Shown here: positions 8,654 to 16,763 of the stretch, piece by piece
Position numbering within the stretch: the first letter of the stretch is position 1
Layout of the letters: each line of letters starts with the position of its first letter
Assembly (NCBI GenBank): GCA_019912395.1
Contig: JAIOIH010000087.1
Span: 185,833-249,832 of the forward strand
Reading direction: 5' to 3'
Length of the DNA stretch: 64,000 bases
From: Flavobacteriales bacterium
Lineage (GTDB): Bacteria > Bacteroidota > Bacteroidia > Flavobacteriales_F > PHOS-HE28
Program-made: the position numbers and the translations under genes
The notes under the pieces: model-generated
The model's database searches: none
Told to the model about the DNA's origin: nothing
The model's input: the letters and a program-made list of their open reading frames with translations, nothing else

Positions 8654-8745
8654 GGCGGCGAAGGTAGCGTGATGGGTTATGCTTTTCGGAGCGATTGTCC
8701 CGGTTGCATGCATCTTTGCCGGAACATTGTGCCCTTCCGCTATCC

Positions 8746-9843
8746 ATGCCTCGTATCCTTTTTGTCGCCGCGCATCGCCCGGGACGATCGCCTAGCCAGC
8801 GGTATCGGTTCGAACAGTTCATACCCTATTGGGAAGCGCATGGATTCCAAGTGACCACTTCATGGATAATCGATGAGGAGGATGATGCGATCTTCTATCA
8901 ACACGGTGCGATCTGGCCGAAGGCCCGGATCTATCTGAAGAGCTACAAACGCAGGAGGTCGCAGGTGGACTTGGCCGCTGAACATGACCTGGTCTTCCTG
9001 CAGCGGGAAACCTTCATGACCCGCGGCACCCGGTTCGAACGCATGCTCGCTGAGACCGGCGTGCCCATGATCTATGATTTCGATGATGCCATCTGGATGA
9101 TGAACGTCAGCGAAGGCAATCGGAGACTCAGGTGGCTGAAGGATCCCAAGAAGATCGAACGCATTTTGCCCCTGGCCAAGTTGGTGATCGCGGGTAATGA
9201 TTTCCTGGCCGAGTATGCCGAACGCTTTAGCTCCAGGGTGCATGTGATCCCCACCGTGATCGATACGGATCAGTATCAGGCTGAGCCTGAGCAGGGAAGG
9301 ATTGATGGACCCTTGGTGATCGGCTGGACGGGAAGCCGAACAACCATACCGCATTTGCAGGCAGCCGTACCCATGTTGAAGGCCTTGAGCGAGCGTAGTA
9401 AGGTCCCCTTTATTCTGCGGGTGATCTGCGATGTACCCTTCCAAGGTGGAGGCCTCCAAGTGGAGAACAGGACATGGTCGAGTGCAACCGAGGTGGAGGA
9501 CCTTAAAGGCATCCATATCGGGATCATGCCGATGGAGGAGAATGAATGGAGCAGGGGCAAGTGCGGCTTCAAGGGGCTCCAATACATGGGACTGGCAAAA
9601 CCCGTGGTCTTGCAGGACCACGGCGTGAGCCGCACCATTGTACAGCACGAAAGGAACGGCATGCTGGCCTCTACACCGGAGCAATGGATACACAGTCTTT
9701 CCCACTTGCTCAACGATGCCGACCTTCGCCGGGATCTGGGCAGCGCCGCCCGAACGACCGTGGAGGAGCAATACTCCGTGCGAGCATGGCGTGATAGATA
9801 CCTTCAGCTTTTCAACGAACTGATCTCTGAACAACAACCATGA
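8746..9843 (+). CDS. Glycosyltransferase, GT-B fold (family 1/4-like)
   Basis: A 365-residue cytoplasmic GT-B glycosyltransferase. It opens with MPRILFVAAHRPG and the serine/arginine-rich loop SPSQRYRFEQF, typical of Rossmann-type acceptor domains. The donor domain shows VIGWTGSRTTIPHL, IGIMPMEENEWSRGKCGFKGLQYMGLAKPVV (the E-x7-E-like nucleotide-sugar region) and a C-terminal GSAARTTVEEQYS helix. The sugar specificity is unknown. I chose the ATG at 8746 over 8695 because the earlier segment has no domain character. A CATCTTTG element at 8711-8718 may be its promoter. It overlaps gcvT by 4 bp, so the two are translationally coupled despite unrelated functions. Confidence 0.88.
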   Translation: MPRILFVAAHRPGRSPSQRYRFEQFIPYWEAHGFQVTTSWIIDEEDDAIFYQHGAIWPKARIYLKSYKRRRSQVDLAAEHDLVFLQRETFMTRGTRFERMLAETGVPMIYDFDDAIWMMNVSEGNRRLRWLKDPKKIERILPLAKLVIAGNDFLAEYAERFSSRVHVIPTVIDTDQYQAEPEQGRIDGPLVIGWTGSRTTIPHLQAAVPMLKALSERSKVPFILRVICDVPFQGGGLQVENRTWSSATEVEDLKGIHIGIMPMEENEWSRGKCGFKGLQYMGLAKPVVLQDHGVSRTIVQHERNGMLASTPEQWIHSLSHLLNDADLRRDLGSAARTTVEEQYSVRAWRDRYLQLFNELISEQQP

Positions 9844-10946
9844 CCGAACCCAAGCGCATTGCGCTCTCCTCCGTGCACGAATCCCTCGGGGCCAAAATGG
9901 TGCCCTTTGCAGGTTTTCTCATGCCTGTGCAGTATAGCGGTGTCAACGACGAACACCTTACCGTACGCAAGTCCGTGGGCATGTTCGACGTGAGCCACAT
10001 GGGCGAATTCCTCATACGTGGGCCGCAGGCGTTGGACCTTCTCCAAAAAGTGACCAGCAATGATGTGTCCAAGCTCGGGCCTGGAAAGGTGCAGTACACC
10101 TACCTGCCGAACGAAAAGGGAGGTATTGTGGACGACCTCCTCGTGTACAACATGCAGCACGGCGATGATCATCACTACATCTTGGTGGTGAATGCCGGCA
10201 ACATCCGGAAGGACTGGGATTGGATACAAAGGCACAACACCTTTGATGCCCAGCTGGAGAACATCAGCGACCACATGGGGCTTCTCGCCGTGCAAGGGCC
10301 CAAGGCCGTGGATGTCCTGAAGGGTTTCTTCGGGGAGGATATTGCTGCGATGCCCTACTACACGGCCAAGTATTCCGAAATGAAGGGTGTGGGCTTGGTG
10401 CTCCTTTCGGTAACCGGGTACACCGGTGCCGGCGGATTTGAGATCTACGTGCCCAACAACTTGGTGGAGAAGGCGTGGAGCACCATCATGGAAGCCGGAA
10501 CTCCCTACGGCATCAAACCGGCGGGATTGGCCGCCCGTGATACGCTCCGCTTGGAGATGGGCTTCTGCCTGTATGGCAACGACATCGACGATACCACCTC
10601 GCCATTGGAGGCCGGCCTTGGGTGGATCACCAAATTCACCAAGGAGTTCATCAATTCCGCTGCCTTGAAGGCGGAGAAGGAAGCCGGAGTGAAGAACAAG
10701 CTCGTTGGCTTTGAGCTGCTCGATCGCGGTATCCCCCGCCATGATTGCCCCGTGGTGAACGCGGAAGGAAAGCCTATCGGCAGGGTCACCAGCGGCACCA
10801 TGAGCCCCAGCCTGCAAAAGCCCATCGGCATGGCCTACGTGCCCAAGGAGTTGAGCGCACCCGGCACCGAACTGTTGATCGATATACGCGGCAAGGTGCT
10901 CAAGGGTGTGGTTGTAAAAACGCCGTTCATCCCCTCGGGCTCATGA
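9840..10946 (+). CDS. gcvT: Glycine cleavage system T protein (aminomethyltransferase)
   Basis: Transfers the methylene carbon from aminomethyl-lipoyl-H protein to tetrahydrofolate and releases ammonia in glycine cleavage. The 368-residue length is normal. Hallmarks are MPVQYSGVNDEHLTVRKSVGMFDVSHMGE (28-56), where Asp near VSHMGE binds folate, the NAGN segment, GYTGAGGFEIYVP, and ARDTLRLEMGFCLYGNDID. The C-terminal barrel has GRVTSGTMSPSL and the ending IRGKVLKGVVVKTPFI. The start ATG overlaps the glycosyltransferase stop (ATGA). gcvH and gcvP are not in the window, which is common in Bacteroidota, and no glycine riboswitch is visible. Confidence 0.97.
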   Translation: MTEPKRIALSSVHESLGAKMVPFAGFLMPVQYSGVNDEHLTVRKSVGMFDVSHMGEFLIRGPQALDLLQKVTSNDVSKLGPGKVQYTYLPNEKGGIVDDLLVYNMQHGDDHHYILVVNAGNIRKDWDWIQRHNTFDAQLENISDHMGLLAVQGPKAVDVLKGFFGEDIAAMPYYTAKYSEMKGVGLVLLSVTGYTGAGGFEIYVPNNLVEKAWSTIMEAGTPYGIKPAGLAARDTLRLEMGFCLYGNDIDDTTSPLEAGLGWITKFTKEFINSAALKAEKEAGVKNKLVGFELLDRGIPRHDCPVVNAEGKPIGRVTSGTMSPSLQKPIGMAYVPKELSAPGTELLIDIRGKVLKGVVVKTPFIPSGS

Positions 10947-11007
10947 TGGAGGCCATTCCCCGCTCATCTGCGTACCACCATGCCTTTGTGGTGATCTTCG
11001 CTTGCCC

Positions 11008-11757
11008 ATGAAGGCCGTCTCCCAAAATACCGACTACAAGTACCGCGTGGAGGTGTGCTACACGCCCGGCCAGTTCCCGCTGTACAAGCAGGACATGGGC
11101 ATCGTGGTGGTCATCGACATCCTGCGGGCCACCAGCGCCATGGTCACCGCGTTCGAGCATGGCGTGAAGGATATCATTCCCGTGGCCACCATCGAGGAGG
11201 CCCGGCAGTACATCGGTCGGGAGGGCCACATCGCCGCTGCCGAACGGAACGGCGAGGTGGTGGAGGGTTTTCCCATCGGGAATTCGCCGCTCGCCTTCAG
11301 GGACATGGACCTGCGCGGCAAGACCATCGTGATCTCCACCACCAACGGAACGCAGGCCATCAATACCGGCAAGGACGCGAACCAGCTCGTCATCGGCTCC
11401 TTCCTCAACCTTACCGTGCTCACGGACTGGTTGCTCAAGCAGGACGATAACATCCTGCTGCTCTGCTCCGGTTGGAAGGATAAGTTCAGTTTGGAGGACA
11501 GCGTATTTGCCGGTGCCGTGATGGACCGCCTGTTGGAAAGCGGGAAGTTTGGTGTGGAGGAGGACAGCAGCATTGCCTCGAAGTACCTTTACATGGCGGC
11601 ACGCGACAATTTCATGAGCATTCTCAAGGCCGCGCCGCGCCGAAAACGCCTCCAGCAACTGCATCTTCTCGAAGACGTGAAATATTGCCTCACCCCGGAC
11701 CAAAGCACTGCCATTCCCGTGCTCCGCAACGGCAGGCTCGTCCCGCTGGTGCATTGA
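11008..11757 (+). CDS. comB: 2-phosphosulfolactate phosphatase family protein
   Basis: Member of the ComB family. The archetype removes phosphate from 2-phosphosulfolactate in coenzyme M synthesis in methanogens, but the family is widespread in bacteria that lack coenzyme M, where sulfolactate metabolism or another phosphatase role is proposed. The 249 residues include VVVIDILRATSAMVTAFEHG (32-51), AAERNGEVVEGFPIGNSPL, ISTTNGTQAI, CSGWKDKFSLEDSVFAGAV and the C-terminal DVKYCLTPDQS. The ATG at 11008 is preferred over the TTG at 11002. Sixty-one bases separate it from gcvT and 5 bases from the next gene. Confidence 0.92.
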   Translation: MKAVSQNTDYKYRVEVCYTPGQFPLYKQDMGIVVVIDILRATSAMVTAFEHGVKDIIPVATIEEARQYIGREGHIAAAERNGEVVEGFPIGNSPLAFRDMDLRGKTIVISTTNGTQAINTGKDANQLVIGSFLNLTVLTDWLLKQDDNILLLCSGWKDKFSLEDSVFAGAVMDRLLESGKFGVEEDSSIASKYLYMAARDNFMSILKAAPRRKRLQQLHLLEDVKYCLTPDQSTAIPVLRNGRLVPLVH

Positions 11758-11762
11758 ACCAG

Positions 11763-12776
11763 ATGAAACGCACCCTGCTCCTCCGCACCATTTGCTTCGC
11801 CGCCGCGCTGGCCGTGATCTGGCCCTTCCTGATGCAGCGCGATGCCGAGGCATGGGGCTTCTATGGCCACCGCCGGATCAATCGCATGGCCGTTTTCACC
11901 CTCCCGCCCGCCATGTTCGGCTTCTACAAGCGCCATATCGACTACGTCACCGACCACTCCACCGACCCCGATAGCCGCCGCTATGCCGTGGCCGACGAGG
12001 CACCACGCCACTACATCGACATTGACCACTACGTGCCGGCAGGGGAGGACCCCTTCAAGGAGGTACCCGAGAACTGGGACCTTGCCGTGCAGAAGTTCAC
12101 CGAGGACACCCTCCAAGCATACGGCATCGTGCCGTGGTACATCCCCGTGGTCTACAAGCGCTTGGTGCGCGCCTTCACCCGTGGTGATGTTTCCCGCATC
12201 CTGTACTACAGCGCGGAGATCGGCCACTACATCGCCGACTCGCACGTGCCCTTGCACACCACCGAGAACTACAATGGCGACATGACCGGTCAACACGGTA
12301 TCCATGCGTTTTGGGAAAGCCGCATCCCTGAGCTGAACGCGGAGAACTATGATCACTTCGTGGGCCGGGCGCACTACATCAGCGACCCGCTGAAGTTCGC
12401 GTGGAACTCGGTGATCACCAGCCATGCAGCATTGGACACGGTGTTCGGCATGGAGAAGGAGCTGCAAGCGCAGTTCCCGGAAAGCGAGAAATACGTTTAT
12501 GAGCAGCGGGGGCGTGGAAGCGTGCAGCTCTATTCGAAGGAATTCGCCAAGGCTTACGAGGATGCCATGGGCGGGATGGTGGAACGCCGCATGAACGATG
12601 CGATCATCGCCGTGGGCAGCTTCTGGTACTCCGCCTGGGTGGACGGCGGTCAGCCCGATCTGGACCACTTCGAGGAGAAGGATGTGAGCGACAGCCTTAA
12701 GCAAGTGCTGAAGGCCGAGGAGGAGCAATGGAAAATGTCCAGGAAGGCGCTGGGCCGACCGGAGCCGAAGGAGTGA
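11763..12776 (+). CDS. Zinc-dependent phospholipase C / S1-P1 nuclease-like exported protein
   Basis: A 337-residue exported protein with a signal peptide or anchor at 1-30. Its predicted trinuclear zinc site carries the order of ligands known from bacterial phospholipase C and S1/P1 nuclease: mature Trp-Gly in AWGFYGHRRINRMAV (about 29-43), HYIDIDHY, IGHYIADSHVPLHTTENYNGD, and the histidine/tryptophan/glutamate in GIHAFWESRIPE. It would hydrolyse a phosphodiester in a lipid or nucleic acid outside the cytoplasm. The substrate cannot be told from sequence. Close relatives in Bacteroidota are annotated simply as zinc dependent phospholipase C family. It is probably co-transcribed with comB. 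Confidence 0.87.
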   Translation: MKRTLLLRTICFAAALAVIWPFLMQRDAEAWGFYGHRRINRMAVFTLPPAMFGFYKRHIDYVTDHSTDPDSRRYAVADEAPRHYIDIDHYVPAGEDPFKEVPENWDLAVQKFTEDTLQAYGIVPWYIPVVYKRLVRAFTRGDVSRILYYSAEIGHYIADSHVPLHTTENYNGDMTGQHGIHAFWESRIPELNAENYDHFVGRAHYISDPLKFAWNSVITSHAALDTVFGMEKELQAQFPESEKYVYEQRGRGSVQLYSKEFAKAYEDAMGGMVERRMNDAIIAVGSFWYSAWVDGGQPDLDHFEEKDVSDSLKQVLKAEEEQWKMSRKALGRPEPKE

Positions 12777-13042
12777 TGCGCTCTTGGAAGGTTGAGGAGG
12801 TGCTCCCCGGCGGCGCCCCGCCTATCCCCAACGCGGGCAGCGCCCCGGCACTTTACAGGATGCGCTGTGCGCCCCGGGCCTCCCGCCCGCCTCCTGCCGA
12901 TCTCCAGATTACCAAACCAATGCCAGGCAGAGGAAGGACCTCAGCGCGGAGATCGGGACCAGCATCGATACACTGGGAGGGTGCGGTTCCGTTCCCGGCA
13001 CCCGATGATGGCTGGGGTGGGTGAATGCGATAGTTTTGGCCC
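12777..13042. other. 266-bp intergenic region with a TAGTTTTG promoter element
   Basis: No credible gene on either strand. The only signal is TAGTTTTG at 13031-13038, a perfect match to the Bacteroidota -7 consensus TAnnTTTG, ending 4 bases before the methyltransferase ATG. A matching -33 element is not visible. Confidence 0.6.
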
Positions 13043-14296
13043 ATGCCGAAGAAGTTGCCGAAGGAGCTTGTGCGCGTGATCGAACTATTTGCCGGTGTCG
13101 GCGGTTTCCGCATCGGCCTGGAGCGTGCTTCGAAGACCTTCCGAACGGAGTGGAGCAACCAATGGGAACCGGCGCGGAAGAGGCAGGACGCTTCGGAGAT
13201 CTATGTGGCCCGCTTCGGAGGGAAGGGCCATTCCAACGCGGATATTTCCACGGTACCGCTCAAGGAGATCCCGGACCATGACCTCTTGGTGGGCGGCTTC
13301 CCTTGCCAGGATTATTCCGTGGCACGCACGCTGAACAAGGCGGACGGCCTTGCCGGGAAGAAGGGTGTGCTCTGGTGGGAGATCCACAGGATCCTGAAGG
13401 CGAAGCTGCCGGGCTACTTTTTCCTTGAGAATGTGGACCGCCTGCTGAAATCACCAGCCACACAGCGCGGCCGGGACTTTGCCGTGATGCTGGCCTCCTT
13501 AGCGGACTTGGGCTACGCGGTGGAATGGCGCGTGATAAATGCTGCCGACTACGGTATGCCCCAGCGTCGGCGAAGGGTGTTCTTCCTGGGATATCACAAG
13601 AGCACCCCACTAGGTAAGAAGCTCAGGACATCAAAAAAGCCGGAGAGCTGGTTGTTGAAGAGTGGAATCTTCGCCGAGGCCTTTCCTGTGCAGGCAAAGG
13701 TTGGCAAAGCTTTCCGCTTGCGGATCGAGGGCGATCTGGCGGAAGTGACCGAATGCTTCAACAACGGTCCCCACGGACGCACCAGTCCGTTCGAGAATGC
13801 GGGTGTGATGGTGGATCGAACTGTCCACACCATGGCAGTGATCGCCCACCATCACGGAAAGGGCACCACGTTGGGTGATGTTCTTCTACCGCTGGACGAA
13901 GTGCCTGCTGAGTTCTTCATCCCTGAAGCGAAGCGAAAGGCGTGGATGTACCTGAAAGGGAGCAAGCGGGAAAAGCGCACGAATGTCACCAATGGTTTTT
14001 CCTACGATTATATGGAAGGTGCCATGGCCTTCCCGGATGCACTGGACAAGCCCGCACGGACGATCATTACCGGGGAAGGAGGCAATGCCCCATCTCGCTT
14101 CAAGCATGTGGTGTGCATGCCGGATGGACGCTTGCGCCGATTGACCCCCGTGGAATTGGAGCGGTTGAACATGTTCCCCGATGGCCACACTGCAGGCACC
14201 TCGGACAGCCGCCGGGCATTCCTCATGGGCAATGCCCTGGTCACCGGCGTGATCGAGCGGGTAGGGAAGGTGCTCGAACAGCGGGTAAAACGCTGA
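13043..14296 (+). CDS. DNA (cytosine-5)-methyltransferase, orphan
   Basis: Methylates C5 of cytosine in a specific DNA site using S-adenosylmethionine. The 417 residues carry the canonical order of m5C motifs: I (LFAGVGGFRIGLE, 15-27), IV with the catalytic cysteine (GGFPCQDYSVA), VI (FFLENVDRL), VIII (VINAADYGMPQRRRRVFF), a target-recognition stretch, then IX-X (LRRLTPVELERLNMFPDGH and RRAFLMGNALVTGVI). The stretch between VIII and IX is long (about 200 residues), where sequence specificity lies. No restriction endonuclease or Vsr gene is adjacent, so it is an orphan, either a relic of a restriction-modification system or a regulatory methylase. Start codon follows a TAGTTTTG element by 4 bases. 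Confidence 0.95.
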   Translation: MPKKLPKELVRVIELFAGVGGFRIGLERASKTFRTEWSNQWEPARKRQDASEIYVARFGGKGHSNADISTVPLKEIPDHDLLVGGFPCQDYSVARTLNKADGLAGKKGVLWWEIHRILKAKLPGYFFLENVDRLLKSPATQRGRDFAVMLASLADLGYAVEWRVINAADYGMPQRRRRVFFLGYHKSTPLGKKLRTSKKPESWLLKSGIFAEAFPVQAKVGKAFRLRIEGDLAEVTECFNNGPHGRTSPFENAGVMVDRTVHTMAVIAHHHGKGTTLGDVLLPLDEVPAEFFIPEAKRKAWMYLKGSKREKRTNVTNGFSYDYMEGAMAFPDALDKPARTIITGEGGNAPSRFKHVVCMPDGRLRRLTPVELERLNMFPDGHTAGTSDSRRAFLMGNALVTGVIERVGKVLEQRVKR

Positions 14297-14875
14297 TCAG
14301 CGTGCCCAACGGATGCTCCACATACCCCTGAGATCACCCATGGCGTAACCGGTGGCTTGATCATCCGGATAGCGTTCATTGATCACAGCGACGGCGGAAG
14401 CGTCGAGGTTTTCCCCAGCTGTGCCATGGCATTTCAGGCAGGCCGGTGAGTTGATGAAGATGGGCTGGTAATAGGCAACACTATCGCCGTGCACCACAGC
14501 GCGCGCAGAGAGGTCCGCTGCCGTCGCTCCCGCCTTCCATTCCTCCAGCATGGCATGCAGGTATTGGGTTTCCTCGGCATCCGGCCGGTCGTGCGGGGCG
14601 CGTATACGATCGCTGGTCCTGCGGATTTGTGCGCCATGTGCTTCTGACAACGAATCGACGATGGAGAGCGCGTTAAGCGAACAGAAATCCACCGCATGGG
14701 CAGGTCCCCCTTCCTTCATAGCATGTTGGAGTTGTGCGCTCAGCGCCTTGAACGAGGCACCCGCCAAGCTGGCTCCCTTTTCCATGGCCGCCTTCTCCTC
14801 CGCTTCCGAAAGAGCACTAGTGCAGCTGGTGGCAGCCAGTAGCACACCAGCCAAAATACCAATGGTCCACTTCAT
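14297..14875 (-). CDS. DUF3365 / Tll0287-like haem-binding lipoprotein
   Basis: A 192-residue exported protein. The N-terminus MKWTIGILAGVLLAATSC looks like a lipoprotein signal. The body matches DUF3365 (Tll0287-like), a PAS-related fold. It has one c-type haem motif, CLKCH, in INSPACLKCHGTAGENLD, so covalent haem attachment in the periplasm is likely. A cysteine in AVDFCSLNALSI may act as an axial or redox residue in related proteins. The role is probably redox sensing or electron transfer. It is convergent with the methyltransferase gene, whose stop codon it touches. Start 14875 is chosen for the signal peptide. Confidence 0.85.
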   Translation of the reverse strand: MKWTIGILAGVLLAATSCTSALSEAEEKAAMEKGASLAGASFKALSAQLQHAMKEGGPAHAVDFCSLNALSIVDSLSEAHGAQIRRTSDRIRAPHDRPDAEETQYLHAMLEEWKAGATAADLSARAVVHGDSVAYYQPIFINSPACLKCHGTAGENLDASAVAVINERYPDDQATGYAMGDLRGMWSIRWAR

Positions 14876-14975
14876 GAAAGCAAAGTTAGCCCCGTAACCC
14901 ACCGGCTACGTGACAATTGTTCCCGCGCCGGTTGCGAGCAATTGCCCATGATGGCCGCGTGTGGCGTGTGACTGA

Positions 14976-15803
14976 TCAAGGCCGTGCGTACGCTTCCATG
15001 CGACCAACGATGGTCTGCAAGCCATGTTCGCCGCGCCGCCAGATCGCGTTGTTGCGGTCCACGAAGAAGGACTGGTCTTCCCAGTTCAGTTGGTACACGC
15101 CATCGGCTTTCGGGGTCTCGGTGAAGGTACCGAAAGCGATCGGCTCGGCTTGTGTGTTGAACCAGACCAAGGCTCCGGAGCGGTCCACATAATAGGTGCT
15201 ACGGTCACCCACGAAGCGCACGACGAACCGGAAATCATCATTGAGTGCGATCGGTGCTGCCACAACGCCGGCACGAAGCCGCTCAGCCTCTCGCCACCCT
15301 TGCTCGATCGCAGCGGAGCGCGCATGCTTTGGCGGATGGCTCCATGTACCGTGCGGGTTACCCGCCACTTCTATCGCGGCCAAGCTTTCGGGCAGGCTGG
15401 CACCCATGGAGAAAAGGATAAAACCCGAATAATGGTCGCAGGCCAGCTCGTCACCGGGCCGAAGCGTGGAGGGGTCAAGCGTGTGCCCCAAAAGGTGGTG
15501 GGCCACCTCGTGTGCAAGAATACTGATCGCCGCCCAGTTGGTTTTGCTTGAATCAAGGACAGTAGTGATGAAGGCCGGGTTGAAAGCGATCACGCGCACA
15601 TGTCCTTTGATGTAGGCGTTAGCGGTGCGTACCGAAGGATCCTCGCGCACAGTAAGGTCTGGCGTGAGACCAGAGTATTGAACGATGCGCCGGACGGCCT
15701 CCGTAGCGGCTCGCTCGCTCATGCGCGTATCCTGTGCGTTCGAGGGAACGCAGGTCAACATCCACAAGAGAATGTGAAAGGACCTGGAAAGTGCTGTTCT
15801 CAT
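14976..15803 (-). CDS. M48-like zinc metallopeptidase, exported
   Basis: A 275-residue protein with a signal peptide (MRTALSRSFHILLWMLTCVPSNAQ) and a zinc-peptidase helix with HEVAHH inside ILAHEVAHHLLGH, the HExxH site. A downstream ELACDHYSGFIL supplies the probable third ligand (Glu/Asp), as in M48-type peptidases. Upstream, AYIKGHVRVIAFNPAFI resembles the M48 N-terminal strand. The last 90 residues form a beta-rich module with DRSGALVWF and VDRNNAIWRRGE repeats of unknown role. The alternative ATG at 15890 would add 29 residues without signal character. It is divergent from the ArsR-led gene cluster. Confidence 0.8.
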   Translation of the reverse strand: MRTALSRSFHILLWMLTCVPSNAQDTRMSERAATEAVRRIVQYSGLTPDLTVREDPSVRTANAYIKGHVRVIAFNPAFITTVLDSSKTNWAAISILAHEVAHHLLGHTLDPSTLRPGDELACDHYSGFILFSMGASLPESLAAIEVAGNPHGTWSHPPKHARSAAIEQGWREAERLRAGVVAAPIALNDDFRFVVRFVGDRSTYYVDRSGALVWFNTQAEPIAFGTFTETPKADGVYQLNWEDQSFFVDRNNAIWRRGEHGLQTIVGRMEAYARP

Positions 15804-15890
15804 CTGTATTCGCAAAGTAAGGAGGTCTTCTGTGGCAATGGCGCTACTGGCCAACGGTTGAAGAGAAGGAGGAGGACTGCTTTCATTCAA

Positions 15891-15928
15891 TTTTTGTATT
15901 TAACCGTTTGGTTATATACATTTGCGCC
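15891..15928 (+). promoter_or_regulatory. ArsR-controlled promoter with embedded operator
   Basis: A Bacteroidota-type promoter: TTTTTG (15891-15896) as -33 region, a 20-bp spacer, and TACATTTG (15917-15924) matching the -7 consensus TAnnTTTG. Within the spacer lies a perfect inverted repeat TAACC-GTTT-GGTTA (15901-15914), extended with one mismatch to ATTTAACC/GGTTATAT. That is the size and position of an ArsR-family operator, so the ArsR product probably represses its own promoter. The -7 element ends 4 bases before the ATG at 15929, implying a leaderless message. Confidence 0.82.
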
Positions 15929-16303
15929 ATGCTTGCTCCAGATCGCCTCAGTTCCACTTTCCAAGCACTCGCCGATCCCACGCGCCGGGCCATCCTTGCG
16001 CGGTTGTCGCAGGGTGAAGCTTCCGTGACGGAACTGGCGGCTCCCTTCAGCATGAGCATGCCGGCGATCAGCAAACACCTGAAGGTATTGGAGCGTGCGA
16101 GCTTGATCTCCCGTGGCAAGGAGGCGCAATGGCGGCCATGCAAGTTGGAGGCTGCGCCCTTGGAGGCCGCTTCGGATTGGGTGGAGCAATACCGTGCGAT
16201 GTGGGAAGCGCGCTTCGACCGATTGGATGCCTATTTGAAGGAAGTGCAGGAGAAGGAGGTCAAACCAACGACCAGAAAACGCAATGCGAAGGGGAAGCGC
16301 TGA
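15929..16303 (+). CDS. ArsR/SmtB family winged-helix repressor
   Basis: A 124-residue ArsR-fold regulator. ADPTRRAILARLSQGEASVTELAAPFSMSMPAISKHLKVLERASLI (about 14-59) is the winged-helix core, with recognition helix MPAISKHLKVLE. It lacks the cysteine-rich metal site of ArsR or CadC (only one cysteine, in RPCKL), so it belongs to the group found beside AHSA1/SRPBCC genes, not the arsenic sensors. The C-terminus is a lysine/arginine-rich tail. It is the first gene of a 19-gene same-strand run and sits behind a promoter with an inverted-repeat operator, which implies autoregulation. The start is the ATG at 15929, since the TTG at 15908 lies inside the operator. Confidence 0.92.
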   Translation: MLAPDRLSSTFQALADPTRRAILARLSQGEASVTELAAPFSMSMPAISKHLKVLERASLISRGKEAQWRPCKLEAAPLEAASDWVEQYRAMWEARFDRLDAYLKEVQEKEVKPTTRKRNAKGKR

Positions 16304-16763
16304 AGCCTTGGAGGTGAATGCGGCGGAGGTGCTGGAACAAAGCTCCTCGCACTGCTTGACACGCGTATTGGCCGCGCCAATGGAACGGGTGATCGCCCTC
16401 TTCCTGGATCCGCAATTCGGGATGACGTGGAACTCCGGAGCCGCGAAGGACCGGAGGGTATTGAACGTGTGCTCGAATGGTGAGCTATTGCTGAAGGAGT
16501 CATATCGCGGGGTGATGCTCACCACGCTGATCTCCATGGTCGACGACGGGCCATGTGCAAGTATGATCCGGGTGCGGTTGAGCCCTCAGCCACCGCATGA
16601 TCTCGCAATGATCTATGAACTGGGCATCGACGACCTCTGGGAAGAACGTCTTTACGCCATCACGGACGCATTATTGGGTTATTCCGGCGGCCCTGCTGAA
16701 CAACGGGACAGTTCCCATCCTGGGCAAACAGTAACTACGGATCCTGAGAACATCGACCGATGA
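16284..16763 (+). CDS. Uncharacterised protein, possibly a divergent SRPBCC domain
   Basis: A 159-residue protein I cannot firmly assign. HCLTRVLAAPMERVIALFLDPQFGMTWNSG (about 23-52) resembles the first strand and helix of START/SRPBCC proteins (ApxerVialf..p....W), and the following region alternates strands. The C-terminal 25 residues are polar and disordered. The ATG at 16284 overlaps the ArsR gene by 20 bp. A GTG at 16314 would avoid the overlap. It overlaps the next SRPBCC gene by 4 bp (ATGA), so translation is coupled. The context favours a ninth SRPBCC member. Confidence 0.6.
   Translation: MRRGSAEALEVNAAEVLEQSSSHCLTRVLAAPMERVIALFLDPQFGMTWNSGAAKDRRVLNVCSNGELLLKESYRGVMLTTLISMVDDGPCASMIRVRLSPQPPHDLAMIYELGIDDLWEERLYAITDALLGYSGGPAEQRDSSHPGQTVTTDPENIDR

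Noticed and set aside
9500..9840. Glycine riboswitch before gcvT
   Set aside because: gcvT overlaps the glycosyltransferase gene by 4 bp, leaving no leader.
12777..15803. Restriction-modification system around the methyltransferase
   Set aside because: Neighbours are a phospholipase-like protein, a haem protein and a peptidase. No endonuclease or Vsr motif was found.
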